From Diploscapter coronatus (lineage: Eukaryota > Nematoda > Chromadorea > Rhabditida > Rhabditidae), in assembly GCA_964036155.1 (NCBI GenBank), contig OZ038423.1, positions 19,669,249 to 19,733,248 on the forward strand: DNA of 64,000 nt. Reading direction: 5' to 3'. How positions within the stretch are numbered: position 1 is the stretch's first letter; each line of letters starts with the position of its first letter. The notes below the pieces were generated by a model, which saw only the letters and a program-made list of their open reading frames with translations, was not told where the DNA came from and did not search any database. A program made the position numbers and the translations under genes. This document shows, in pieces, positions 35,534 to 45,696 of the stretch.

Positions 35534-37178
35534 CATGGAAAGCATGGATAGACTTGTGTTTTCAAGTTCGAATTCGTAATTGTAATTCTAAACTTTCAGA
35601 TGAAATTAGGCGGACAAAACACTTGTGTTCGTGGTGGTTCGCATTTTCTGCCTGTTTCTGTTTTTTGTTTCTATTAGAGAATTTATTTGCGTCCGGACTG
35701 ACTGACAGACAGCTCTTCCCTTGTCTTCTCGTCTCTTCTGCCTCTGCCTTTTCTCTCCAATTACCCATTACATCGAGTACATCGAGTTCTTCCACTTCCA
35801 ACATTTTCAGCTCGAGTCCGATTTGAAAAAGTCATTTATCCCTCCAGAAATAGTAGCACTCGTGATGCGCGCTCATTCTTGAGTCTTGGCATCAGATTAT
35901 CTTGATTAGAATCTTATTTTTAGAATTCAAGGAAAATTTTATCTCTAATCAGATTTCCTGATTATATTAATTTATTTTTCAAATTTTATACATTCTAAAA
36001 TGATATTTTATAGAGCCAGAACATTCTAGAAATCAGCACTCTTAACTTGTCTAGAAGTAATTTACTTACGTGCCAAGTAGAACTTCTGTGTGACGTATCC
36101 TGACGGAATGATGATTCTCAGAAATTACCTGTCAACCCCAAAATTGCTTATCCTCTCGAGTTGCTAATCCATTCGACCGTTTTGTTGGAGTCCCAGTTTC
36201 AGGTTTAGGTTCTCATTTTCTTACCTCATTCAATTCTTTTCCAGCCATCTTCCACCTCTTTCTCTTGTCCTTCTCAATTGCGAACTTTTTTCTTTCTTTC
36301 AACGACCGACTTCCGTATTCGTGAAACATTCGACCTGAAACTCGAGCTATTTGCATTATTCTGTGCATTCAAAACTACTTCTTTCAGCAAAACCCTGCGG
36401 TATTCCTCATCACTGATTTTATGATTTGTTTGCAAACACTTTGTATCCATGTGAGTTTTGTGATAAATACTTTTGCAGGTTTATTTTTGTAAAGTTTTCA
36501 ATTTATGCTGCGAAGAGTTTATTTTGCTCGAAGGCTGAATAAAACGCCAATCTAAATTTAGTGACGAAACGATTTGACTTTTGATGGTAGGAAATTCTGG
36601 GGGAAAACTGCTGCATAAACATGCGTAGGTTTGCATGCTCTTTTCTCATTCGTTGGTTTGTTCTCTTTTCGCAAATCCAATCATATTGAATATTCAAGAA
36701 CCTCAGCAGTCAGGCAGTCAGAAGACAGCTTTTAGCAGTAACAGAGAAAGACTGAAAGAGGCTGCAAATCACTCGAATTCGAATGCAGAGGCTAAAAGAA
36801 TCTTAGTTTGACACGACATCTCCTCGCCTCTTGACATCGTCTTCCACAATCCCATCCAATCTGCATTGTTTTCCGCACTTCTCATGTCTAAATCCCCTTC
36901 CTTACTCTCCATTTTGCGTTTCTCCATTCAATCTAATTAATTTCCCACCTTCTGAATAGTCAATGAGAATGAATATTTGTAGCCTCGGAAATGGAGAAAT
37001 CTCTTATCTTCCCCTCTCACTCATTGCCTCCTTGCATCATGTCTCTATTGCTATTGCAACTGTGTCTGTCTAATTTTCGCACGCTCATACTGCATTCGGG
37101 ATTCACGTAAATCTCTTCTCAAGCGGTCTATTTATATCCACTTTATACCTACATGTACTCATTTAGAAGTAGCACCAA

Positions 37179-37959
37179 ATGGATAAACTAACGAAGAGCC
37201 CCTCCCGAAAGAAGCTCTTCCATTCGGCTGCCCTGTATTCCTTCATCTGGTCCATTTTCTACTTTATACGAGTTGTCGTATTCGCCTTCACAGCCAGTGA
37301 TCAAAGCCTATTATCGCCAGATTCTCTAGTTATCGTTCAGTGGGAAGGTCATCATTTACATCAAAAAAAAAATAATCTGAAATTTTCAGTAGTGGAATGC
37401 CTCCTCGCAGTTCTAGGAGTTCTAGTCTCTTTGGCACTTTTCAACTCATATAAAACGGTAAATCGATTTATTCAGGTGATGCAAGAATTGTTCATTTTCA
37501 GATAGGCACATCACTGATAACAATATCATGGCTGTTTTGGATGTTCAGCAATTTTCTCATTTCATTATCATTATTGCATCAAGCTCTATTTTTGGTAAGT
37601 AGTCATAAAATTAAATTTCTAAACGATGATATTTCAGCTAATCGATAACGATTTCTACACATTTGGTGATCGACTAAATCAAATAATCGATTTGGCTCAT
37701 ATTCTGAATGCGCCAGCTACAGTAAGACATTAATGATGAAGCCACTAATTTATTCACTCTTCAGATTTACTTTATTCTGAATTTCATATCATTGACGTGC
37801 TACGATAAGCCAGTGAGCAATGGAATGACGAAGAAGAAGAGGAGAATCAGAAGAAGGGCGGCAAGGGCAGCGAATAATGCACTGAATCAATTGCACAAAT
37901 TCGAAGTCCATCATTTGAGCAGTGAAATCGCGGACGAAGAAGTTGTATATTATGTATAA
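37179..37959 (+). CDS. Four-pass membrane protein, family not recognised
   Basis: Five exons with short introns run from ATG at 37179 to TAA at 37957-37959, about 200 residues. Hydrophobic segments in order: SFIWSIFYFIRVVVFAF, ECLLAVLGVLVSLALF, LITISWLFWMFSNFLISLSL with the following LFLLI, and IYFILNFISLTC. Short polar loops and cytoplasmic-looking ends (basic N-terminus KLTKSPSRKKL; C-tail with TKKKRRIRRRAARAANN) give a tetraspan topology with both ends probably inside. It lacks the large Cys-rich loop of true tetraspanins; a MARVEL- or claudin-like fold is possible but unproven. The start is supported by an acceptor-like CATTTAG 14 nt upstream, suggesting trans-splicing. The next gene on the strand begins about 450 bp downstream. 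Confidence 0.75.
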
Positions 37960-38418
37960 ACATGTTGGGATTTCTCTGATAGCAAAATTTATCACTTGAT
38001 CTCTGAAATTGATTGTCATGACGACATTGTTAAAATGCGTAGGCAGTTTTTATCACAGGTACGAATGTTATGAAGTCGACTTGGAAAAATGCTTCATTGC
38101 TGTGGGAAATTGCCTGCGAATCTAAAAATGTATGATCTCCATTTAGTAACGCTCAATATCACTTATTCGAGTGCAATTCTGAGTTTAATTGAATTTATAG
38201 ACTTAGATAGATGCAATATTTATGAAACAGTCATTAATAAAAAAAATGAAAATTGTATGAATTTGTCAGATTTCTTCGAAATTTGCATGCAGAGCATACT
38301 GATCAATCATTATTTTTCCGAGTCATTACTATCAGCAATAGTAGCTATGAATTAGATTCTAGTAGTCTCGATTTTTGTAAATTCTGACTAAACTCCTAAA
38401 TAATTCATCCTCATGTAG
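37960..38418. other. Interval between two + strand genes, possible missing 5' exon
   Basis: An acceptor TTATCACAG at 38053 is followed by an open stretch (YECYEVDLEKCFIA) with a possible GT donor at 38095, in phase with the exon at 38419. It may be a 5' exon of the next gene. Nothing else seen. Confidence 0.3.
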
Positions 38419-39078
38419 CTCATACTCGTGGCCCTTGCATCGCCGCAGTCCGTCTTGAGGCTGAAACTGCAGCAAAAAATCGACCACATCCTCGCTGAAT
38501 CTGAGACATCCGCCAACACTACTGAGGAAAAGGTAAAATTATAAACGAGTAGAAGAAGTTCAGAATTTCGACTATGGAATCCGGAAATATTTTCGAATTT
38601 CGTACATCTCTAGTCATATGAATTCGCTGAAAAATGTTCTCCACTTTCAGCCAGGTCCACTGAACGAATTCTTCGATTTGTGCGCCCTGAATCAGTTGCT
38701 GTCTCCATTTCCTCAGTACTTCTGTGCTCTCGTCTATTTGCTGGCCAGGAACATGGATCAGGGGTTCAAGAGGGTTCGAATTTGGAAGAAAGACATTTCT
38801 GAACGGGCATTTCCTAATTTAGCTCTACGCATCGACGTCTGATGCAATGAAGGAAATTGGCGATAAGAATGCAGAAATTCCTTTATTTGAGCAGTGAATA
38901 GCAGATGAGGCGATCTCTAATTCAGAATCACCCATGTCACGATTACAACAACCGATTCTGCCTGGTGGCTTTCCTGCCCAGAAATCGAGGTCTCGGAGCT
39001 CGAATGAGCATTGTCTACGCTACAGTAAATGGCGTACTGAAAAACTTAAAAATCGTTAGAAAGCATCTAAGTGGATAA
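38419..39078 (+). CDS. Unidentified protein, 3' exons
   Basis: Three exons, 38419-38532, 38651-38773 and 38926-39078, join at phase-0 boundaries with good sites. The product reads LILVALASPQSVLRLKLQ, then QQKIDHILAESETSAN, then LNEFFDLCALNQLLSPFPQY, then FCALVYLLARNMDQGFKR, then NRFCLVAFLPRNRGLGARMS, ending at TAA 39076-39078. The composition (G+C about 50%) and intact frame argue for a real, conserved gene of helical character. I do not recognise the family. There is no clear start: the first exon is entered from upstream (see the interval before). A GTAAAT inside the last exon could be a donor, in which case the gene continues into the repeat-rich region that follows. Confidence 0.6.
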
Positions 39079-40522
39079 AATCGATATCAAACGCTTCGTC
39101 TCGACGAGATAAACAACTTTTGTTAAGACAATTTTCCGATCCAATGCTATATAAGAAGTTATAAGCCGAAAGATGTCAGAATTGACCAAAACAAAAGCAT
39201 TTTCAACCAATACGCTCGTGAAACGCAAATGGTACCCGATTTTATTGCATATTATTTTACCCGAGCATTCAGGGAAGAAAATGGTATACGAAATATGGCA
39301 TAAAAGTGAGTGCTGTCAGAGAGATTAATTTTTTTTCGAAACGCGGTCAAATGTCACTGAACAAAAAGTCATATTTTACTGATTATTAGTGATAATTTGA
39401 TGATTCTTTTTTGTTTGACTACTATGGATATCCAGTTTATCAGACAACAAGAATTTTTTTAATATCGACTTTTGCGCAAATGCATACTTTTCACGTCTTG
39501 ATTGCGTACTTTTCATAATGTCCTGCGTTTACGTGTAAAGGACGTTGTAAAAATTCGCCCTTTCAGTATGTGGTGCAGATGGGCATGGTGAACAACTTTG
39601 TTCCAGGACCAACTTCGGATTCATTACCGTACTAACTACAGAATTTTTTGAAGTGTGACGATCAAATTCAGCATAATGCTTTTTAGTGGAAAATAAAAAA
39701 AAAAAATCATATCTCCCTGTGTGTGCACATTCTAGAAGAAGTTCTGGAACGAAAGTTGTTCAACTTGGAGAGCTCTACAAGATTTCATGGGAAGCTCCGA
39801 CGTTAACTCACATTACACTTGTAAACACAGTATGGGTATATAGGGTAACTTCGGGTAACTTTTTCCCTCCAAAATTAATTTCTAAAAATTTTCTTTATAT
39901 TTTTATTTTATTCTTCTCCTCAAGATCTACAAAATAAAAGAGAAATCGTTCAATTTGGGTCAAAAATAAAATAGGGAGATAAACTTGAAACGCTCTGTAC
40001 ATGATCGAGCCCAATGACTTCAGATATGGATGTAATGATTTATAGACTTCTAAAATAGTAAGATATGATAGAATAATCATGTTGATAGGCAATTTAGGGA
40101 TCTATGAGTTACTTCTGGAAATATCTCTCTAAAACTTTTATTTTCTTATGATTTCTTGAACTTCTATAGTGTTCTTAGAGTATTATTTTGAGGATTTGTG
40201 AATGTCTAGATTTCCCTAGTGATTTTTCCCTTAAAATTGCTATTATATACTGTAATGCAAATTTTTGTGTGTTGTACAATAAATTTATATTAATTTTTAT
40301 TTTTTTATTAGTATCTATCGTTTTTTTGTCATCAATAAAGCTTTCATATATCCATTTAAAACATCAGTAGGTTCATTTTTGAACTAATGTATGTCAAGAT
40401 TGACGAACACTTCAAAAATATAATGCCTACAAAATGAAATGTCGATCCTTGATATAGAAAATAATGATTGAGGTGAATTGTTATGATTTTACTCTATTCT
40501 ATAAAAAAGTGATATTTTTGAA
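39079..40522. other. Intergenic, mostly repeat-derived
   Basis: AT-rich. The only clear structure is the inverted repeat pair at about 39360-39990. No exons supported. Confidence 0.45.
39360..39990. repeat. Inverted repeat pair of a dispersed element (family H)
   Basis: Two copies face each other. On the - strand, GAACAAAGTTGTTCACCATG followed by AAAGGGCGAATTTTTACAA, ACGTAAACGCAGGAC and AAAAGTACGCAATC; on the +, GGAACGAAAGTTGTTCAAC, GTAAACACAGTATGGG and TCGTTCAATTTGGGTC. The junction between the arms is TGAACAACTTTGTTCCAGG near 39578 against CTGGAACGAAAGTTGTTCA near 39743. A third copy is at 45080-45340. Confidence 0.6.
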
Positions 40523-43500
40523 TCAAGATTCCAACATTTCCATGCTGCGACGTCGCGGCGTTGCGACACTTTCGAATATCCATAAAAGGCGCCCCTTTCT
40601 CCTATTCCAAATATATAAGACAACTGCAATCGTTATTAGTAGCAAAACTATTGCGGTAGCAGCTAAATTGGATATTTTGCATTGAAACCTAGTTTTAAAG
40701 ATAAATTGATATAAATGCTACTATTATCTCCTTGTGTTAATCATGTATTGTTAGATTAGATTCGACAATTTTATAAAAGATGAACTTTCATGATACTAAA
40801 ATGGTCTTCAAAACAAAGACTACGATATACCAAATACCAAGAGTTTGGTTTTATTTTCTGACGTCACTGCTCCCTCTGAGCATACCTATAATTATAGATT
40901 TATTGGTTTTGCTTGAAGCTCTCGAAATATATGTCGTCGATTTTGCAGTAAGAGTTGTCATTAGTTCTGTTGAATGTTGTCCTGTTGAAGTCATCATGGT
41001 TGTGTTCGCTAAATTGGAAATGTAAAAAAGTAATTGTATCTATGAGATAGCTGTTTACAAAGATAAGAGGAAATGGCACCCTCGAGGTTTAACTATGTGC
41101 CTTTGCATCTCTGCACTCTGTTCACTCTTATTTCCCTCCAGTGCCGATGCATTGCGCTCGTAGATACGCGTTCCCCTTTCAATTCAAACGTTTATCTTCC
41201 GTAAATATTATGTTTCCGTCAGAACAACAATGTTGCACACCTTTTGCAACTCGCTTTTGCACATGCCCCACCTATCTTTTCCAATATTATTTCTTTCACT
41301 GTCTTTTTCTTTTTCATCTATGCTATTTCATCCCGAGTGAAATAGTACTCTTGCAGACGAAAAAGGGAATTCTTTTCAATAACTCCGTTGTACAGTACGT
41401 GAGCGCGTTGGCTAACATTCATTTTGCCTTCAGCGGAGAGTTCGAAACTTGACAAAAATGAAGCCTTCTTCAAAATTGGTATGCGACTTGTGAAAAGGTT
41501 CAAAATTAAATGTTAATACTGTGCGGCAAGGTCACAATGTGTTGCATGTAAAACAGTAGATTACGCTGTTATGTAGGTGGAGCTGTTTGTGTTCGAGCAG
41601 GAGTTTCTGAGTCGAAAATTGGCATTTTCACAACATCTGTCAATTTATATGATACTCGCTATAAATCAAATACCTAGAACATAACAGCCGACTTCATCCA
41701 CAACCTCCCACCCGCCAAGTTGATCGTCAGTGATCCAGCTACCATTGTAGCAGTGCAGTTCCCATGCATTATCATTATTAGCATTGTATCGGCAATCGGA
41801 ACTCGTAAAGTGAACGAATGGCCTCGCATCTGGGACTTCACACACAATGCTTCGACTGTAATTAACAGCTTTTAGATTGGAAACATGTGTTAAAAGCACT
41901 ATTTCATACCGACAGATGCCATCGTCTCTTGTTGTATTTATTCCGTGATAAAGGCTGCTGCTAATCAGGCCAGGTAGTGGACATTTAGTTGTCTAAATTT
42001 CAATCCCATTATATCTTAGAACTATATATGCCTTCTATTTCAAACAACGGTAACAGCTAGCCAAACCAGTTTCTTTTGCCCTCATTATTTCTCTTCATGT
42101 AAGAATATTTGTAAAAGTGATGAAAATCGAACTCTTTAGCTAGTCCCATTTATCGAAATGAACAGTGCAATGCATTAGCGACTGAGCTAGATGCCAAGTC
42201 GTTTGGAATAAAGGATTAATATTAGATTCAATTGTAACTTTATTCACTGACGACACCAGCGGAAGTTCTTGGGGACATGATGAACAAGGCTCTGTAAATA
42301 GAATATTCAGTCATTTGCCGACTTTGAATTAGAATTGACAATTTAAAGGTGGGAGTTCATAAAACCAATGGTGGCATTTTTGCTCGCTAAGCTGCCACTT
42401 TCGAAGATATGAAAGCACGATTTCAGTGTCATAGTGACTTTCTTGCAAATTTTACTATAGAAAGCAGATACAATATGAGGCAAGTACTATTGGCGATTAA
42501 CCATTATACCCCTTACGCGGAATTCTCACATCGATGAAACGTATTCTGGCCTCTTGCAGCTTTTACCAGGTGAGAAATCTGGTAAAAACTACAAGAGGTC
42601 GATACGCGTCCCCCTTTCAATGCAAGCGTTTATCTCCCGTAAATAATGGAAAGTACTCATGCAAAATTTACGTTTAAGCGTAGGATCGTAGAAACAATAG
42701 AGTTGGTCAACTGGGTAAAAATTTCCACGCTCATATTCCGAAAGTTTCATCCACATCATCCAGGATCCGTTATAATATCCTGCATATGGTCCTATACTAT
42801 CCTGGTAATAGCATCGTGGTGGTTCAGAAATGTAATGGGCAGCTAGCCTCGATGGTGGTGAGCAAATTATCGCTATCCTGAAAAGAACTGATATTTTCGC
42901 ACCCCATTTGCTCTATGCTTATATTTTCTTACCCACATACATTATTAACAGTCGTATTAGTAATAGTATAATTGGCAAGAAGGCCTTGAGAACATGATCG
43001 AATTTTATTAGTGTCCTAAAATAACATTCATATTGAGTTCGCCTCTTCTACTCTCCATTATCTTCGAGATGAGCCTTTCATATGTACCTTGCGTCTATAA
43101 CCTGCGAGACGCACGCATCGAGACTCGAGGGAAATTGTAGAGGAGAGAAATATAGCTAGGACTCACGGGTATGCCTTCTTCTTTTCTTTGCAAGGACTCA
43201 TCTCGGAGACAATGGAGAGCATATGCGACAGACAAATCGCGCCCCAACCCTAAAATTGCTGCTCTAGTCAAAATGAGTGTTGTCCCCTTTTCTTCTTTCT
43301 TCTCTTTATGAGCGAAAAAGGGGGGACAACACTAGTTTTTGATTCGAGCAGATATTTTAGGGTTAGAACGCGGTTTGTTTTATAGAATGTATGAAAGACA
43401 AGCTCCATAATTAAAGTAATAAAATTGAATCGAACTTCATCTTTTCACTTACTCCGGGACCTAGAATCGGCAGTAGTGTCGACTTTGACTTTGAGCACGT

Positions 43501-44306
43501 ATCTAAAATCTACTCTCTATTATTCCCGTTTCATTCGATAAACGATTACTTTCATCATTTTGATAGCAGAACACTTGATCAATCTGCTCGCTAGGCTTTT
43601 CGTCGATATCAATAAACCATTTCGAATTTATGCATTCGAAGTAAAAAGTCGTGAAGAAAGAAATGCAATTAGGCTGGCCAATTACGTGAGCCGCGGCCAT
43701 TCCCCACGCATCATCACATCTAAATCGTCTTCTGCATACCGTGTCATTGTCAAAATCCATCATATGACCGGGAACTATCGCTGATGACTCTATATTGGCG
43801 CATTTCGATTCATTACTCTAAATTAACGAGACTCATATTATTGGTGCCGAAATCTGAGAGGTACAGTTATCTTTAGTGGCTAGAAAAGAGAAATAACATG
43901 TGAAAAGGAGTCTAAAATCATTCATTCTCGCTTCATTTTCGCCTTCCCAGATTTCGGTATCCACGATAAACAGCATTAAGGGAATTGTAAATTTAAAATA
44001 AACTTGTAAAAAGAAATTTTGAAAAAACATTCTATATTATAAATCAATAATTTGCATATATGAAAATGAGACGAAATTTTTAAACGGTTTTAATATCGGC
44101 ATACATTATTTGGCTGCACAATAGGTGGTAACGGATCGCACGAGTCGCATCGATCTAAATAATTGCAATTATTTCATTATAAAAATTAGATTTAAAAAAA
44201 AAAAACCATTTTAGAATTTTCATTATTACTCACCAACATAAACCTCGGATATCGTTATGATTAAAACCACGATAAATAAAATATGTGCGATGATATAATC
44301 TGCCAT
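40523..44306 (-). CDS. Type I membrane protein with three duplicated cysteine-rich units
   Basis: Read on the - strand: a signal peptide exon (ATG 44306; IIAHILFIVVLIITIS), then three tandem units, each made of a short linker exon (CDSCDPLPP; CSKSKSTLLP; CSSCPQELPL) plus one or two domain exons. After the third domain, phase 1 splicing leads to a Thr/Ser-rich stalk (40886-41008; MMTSTGQHSTELMTTLTAKS) and a last exon (40523-40662) with a membrane helix (AIVLLLITIAVVLYIW), a basic stop-transfer (NRRKGR) and a short tail. Each domain has a C-x-x-C or C-x5-C pair, a middle Cys, a C-Y-N-G-S-W-like motif and a final Cys after V-D-x-V/L. The G-x-W-then-Cys pattern recalls sushi/CCP domains, but six cysteines and the spacing differ. 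A cell-surface receptor or adhesion role is inferred from topology only. Introns contain several MITEs. Frames agree at every joint; expression is unproven. Confidence 0.72.
41036..41212 (+). mobile_element. MITE family B, copy 2 (intron)
   Basis: Interior GTTTAACTATGTGCCTTTGC, ATCTCTGCACTC and GTAGATACGCGTTCCCCTTT match copy 1. Its ends (GTATCTATGAGATAG; TTATCTTCCGTAAATATTA) are more diverged. It lies between the stalk exon and third-domain exon of the Cys-rich gene. Confidence 0.65.
42122..42195 (-). other. tRNA-like sequence (pseudogene or SINE head)
   Basis: On the - strand, GGCATCTAGCTCAGTCGCTA resembles a tRNA 5' acceptor, D-arm and A box, and GAGTTCGATTTTC further on resembles a B box/T loop. 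The acceptor stem has no matching 3' strand and the anticodon arm does not form a 5+7+5 structure, so this is not a functional tRNA. It lies in an intron of the Cys-rich gene. Confidence 0.3.
42593..42653 (+). mobile_element. MITE family B, right-end fragment (intron)
   Basis: ACGCGTCCCCCTTTCAATGC, AAGCGTTTATCTCCCGTAAA and TAATGGA match the right ends of the other copies. The left part is absent. Confidence 0.5.
43051..43219 (-). mobile_element. MITE family B, copy 3, inverted (intron)
   Basis: Ends CTCTCCATTATCTTCGAGAT and ATCTCGGAGACAATGGAGAG are inverted repeats. In reverse complement the interior (TTGCAAAGAAAAGAAGAAGG, CTCGATGCGTGCGTCTCGCA) aligns with copy 1. Confidence 0.7.
43229..43380. 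mobile_element. Foldback element family E, copy 2 (intron)
   Basis: GCGCCCCAACCCTAAAATTG pairs with TATTTTAGGGTTAGAACGCG, and AGTGTTGTCCCCTTTT with AAAAAGGGGGGACAACACTA, a near-complete 150-bp hairpin. Homologous to 35110-35302. It sits directly beside the family B copy in the same intron. Confidence 0.75.
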
Positions 44307-45696
44307 AGTGCAGATATCACAAGATTAATACAAATGCACAACTACGAATGATTATTATTTAACTACGCTATCTAAACTTATTTTAAAAATATCTTGAAAT
44401 TTATATACTAAAATTCGCGAGCTGAGAAATATGATAATTCTACGAAAAAATGTTTGACACTCATTTTTCAGGCTGTCGTGTTAAGTAGAGTAATAAATAG
44501 AAAACTATTTTATTTTGTAAATAGGTTTAATTTAAATGCTAACCTCAAAAAAGACTTTTCAAATTTATTTTATACTCCGTAACATTCAATTTCTTATTAT
44601 AAAAATAAAAATTATTAGAAAAAATAACCTGGTACTGCCCGCTGAAAGAAAACTTAATCACAAGCACACGCAATTTGTCGCAGTCAATGAAAAATCAGTC
44701 AACTTTATTATAGAGTGTATAAGTCCGATTTTCAACGTTAACACTCTAATAATCCTTGCACTTTAAAAAGATGATAATCAACCATTTAGTGGCAAAAGCT
44801 TAGAAATTTCACACTGATAACGATGTGAAAAGGGTAATATTTGATGATGGAATTTTAAAGATAATTTTTTGATAAATATACATAAACCAACAAGTTTTTA
44901 TAGAAACTCTTATTTCATATCGAAGCATAGAAAATAACGTTTAACGGCAAACTAATGTTTTTGTTATGTTTTAAATGTAATAATATGGAAAAGAATTTTT
45001 GAAATTTACTGTCCAAACGACACTTTGCAATAATTAACCGTTGAACTTCAAACAATTCTGGAGCTCATAAAGGATGTGAACCCGAGATCAGTCTTGAAAC
45101 AAAAGTTGTTCACCATATCCATCTACACAACATACTGGAAGGACGAATTTTTTCAACATTATTTACGCGTAAACGCAGTACGGGCCGAAAAGTACGCAAT
45201 CATGGCGCGAAAAGTGAGAATTTCTGCAGAAGTTGATATTTAAAAAAAATGCTTATTTTGTTATCTGATAACCTATGGACTAAATATTGTCCAATAGAAA
45301 GAATTGTCGAATTTGGTTCAGAAATAAGAGTTATGATTTTTTTCCTGAGATCGGATCTGTCAAAACTTTAAGCTACCGTAATCTGCTGTAGTAATCAATT
45401 TTCGAAAAATAAATAGCATCATAATACTCAGCGTGAAAAACTGAACAACATGTGAAAATCAGCCAAATTGACGGACCCCTGGAAACAACCCCTTTGCTAA
45501 GACTTGGGTCTTTCCTGAAATTCACTCTTAAGAACTTGGGCAGGAATCATTTAGAATAAATATTTTATTTGCACGTTAAGTGCTGATTACATGATTTATA
45601 CAAATAGTATTTATAAATTGGTTAATGTCATAACCTTTGACAATTAGATGAGATCAGTAATATGATAGTTTAAAGTTTAGTAGAACTAATCAAATA
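44307..45696. other. Intergenic, with one repeat copy
   Basis: Very AT-rich. Holds the family H copy at about 45080-45340. No exons or RNA genes recognised. Confidence 0.5.
45080..45340 (+). repeat. Dispersed element family H, third copy
   Basis: GAAACAAAAGTTGTTCACCA, TACTGGAAGGACGAATTTTT, ACGCGTAAACGCAGTACGGG, AAAAGTACGCAATCATG and TCGAATTTGGTTCAGAAA match the arms of the inverted pair near 39.4-40.0 kb. Boundaries approximate, no coding capacity. Confidence 0.6.

Larger units (their letters stand above)
33917..37178. other. Intergenic, with one foldback element
   Basis: 3.3 kb upstream of the phosphatase (-) and the four-pass gene (+). Contains a foldback element at 35110-35302 and a TATA-like box at 35526-35533. 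Pyrimidine-rich stretches on + (for example 36200-36300 and 36990-37080) precede the gene at 37179. No supported exons. Confidence 0.4.
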
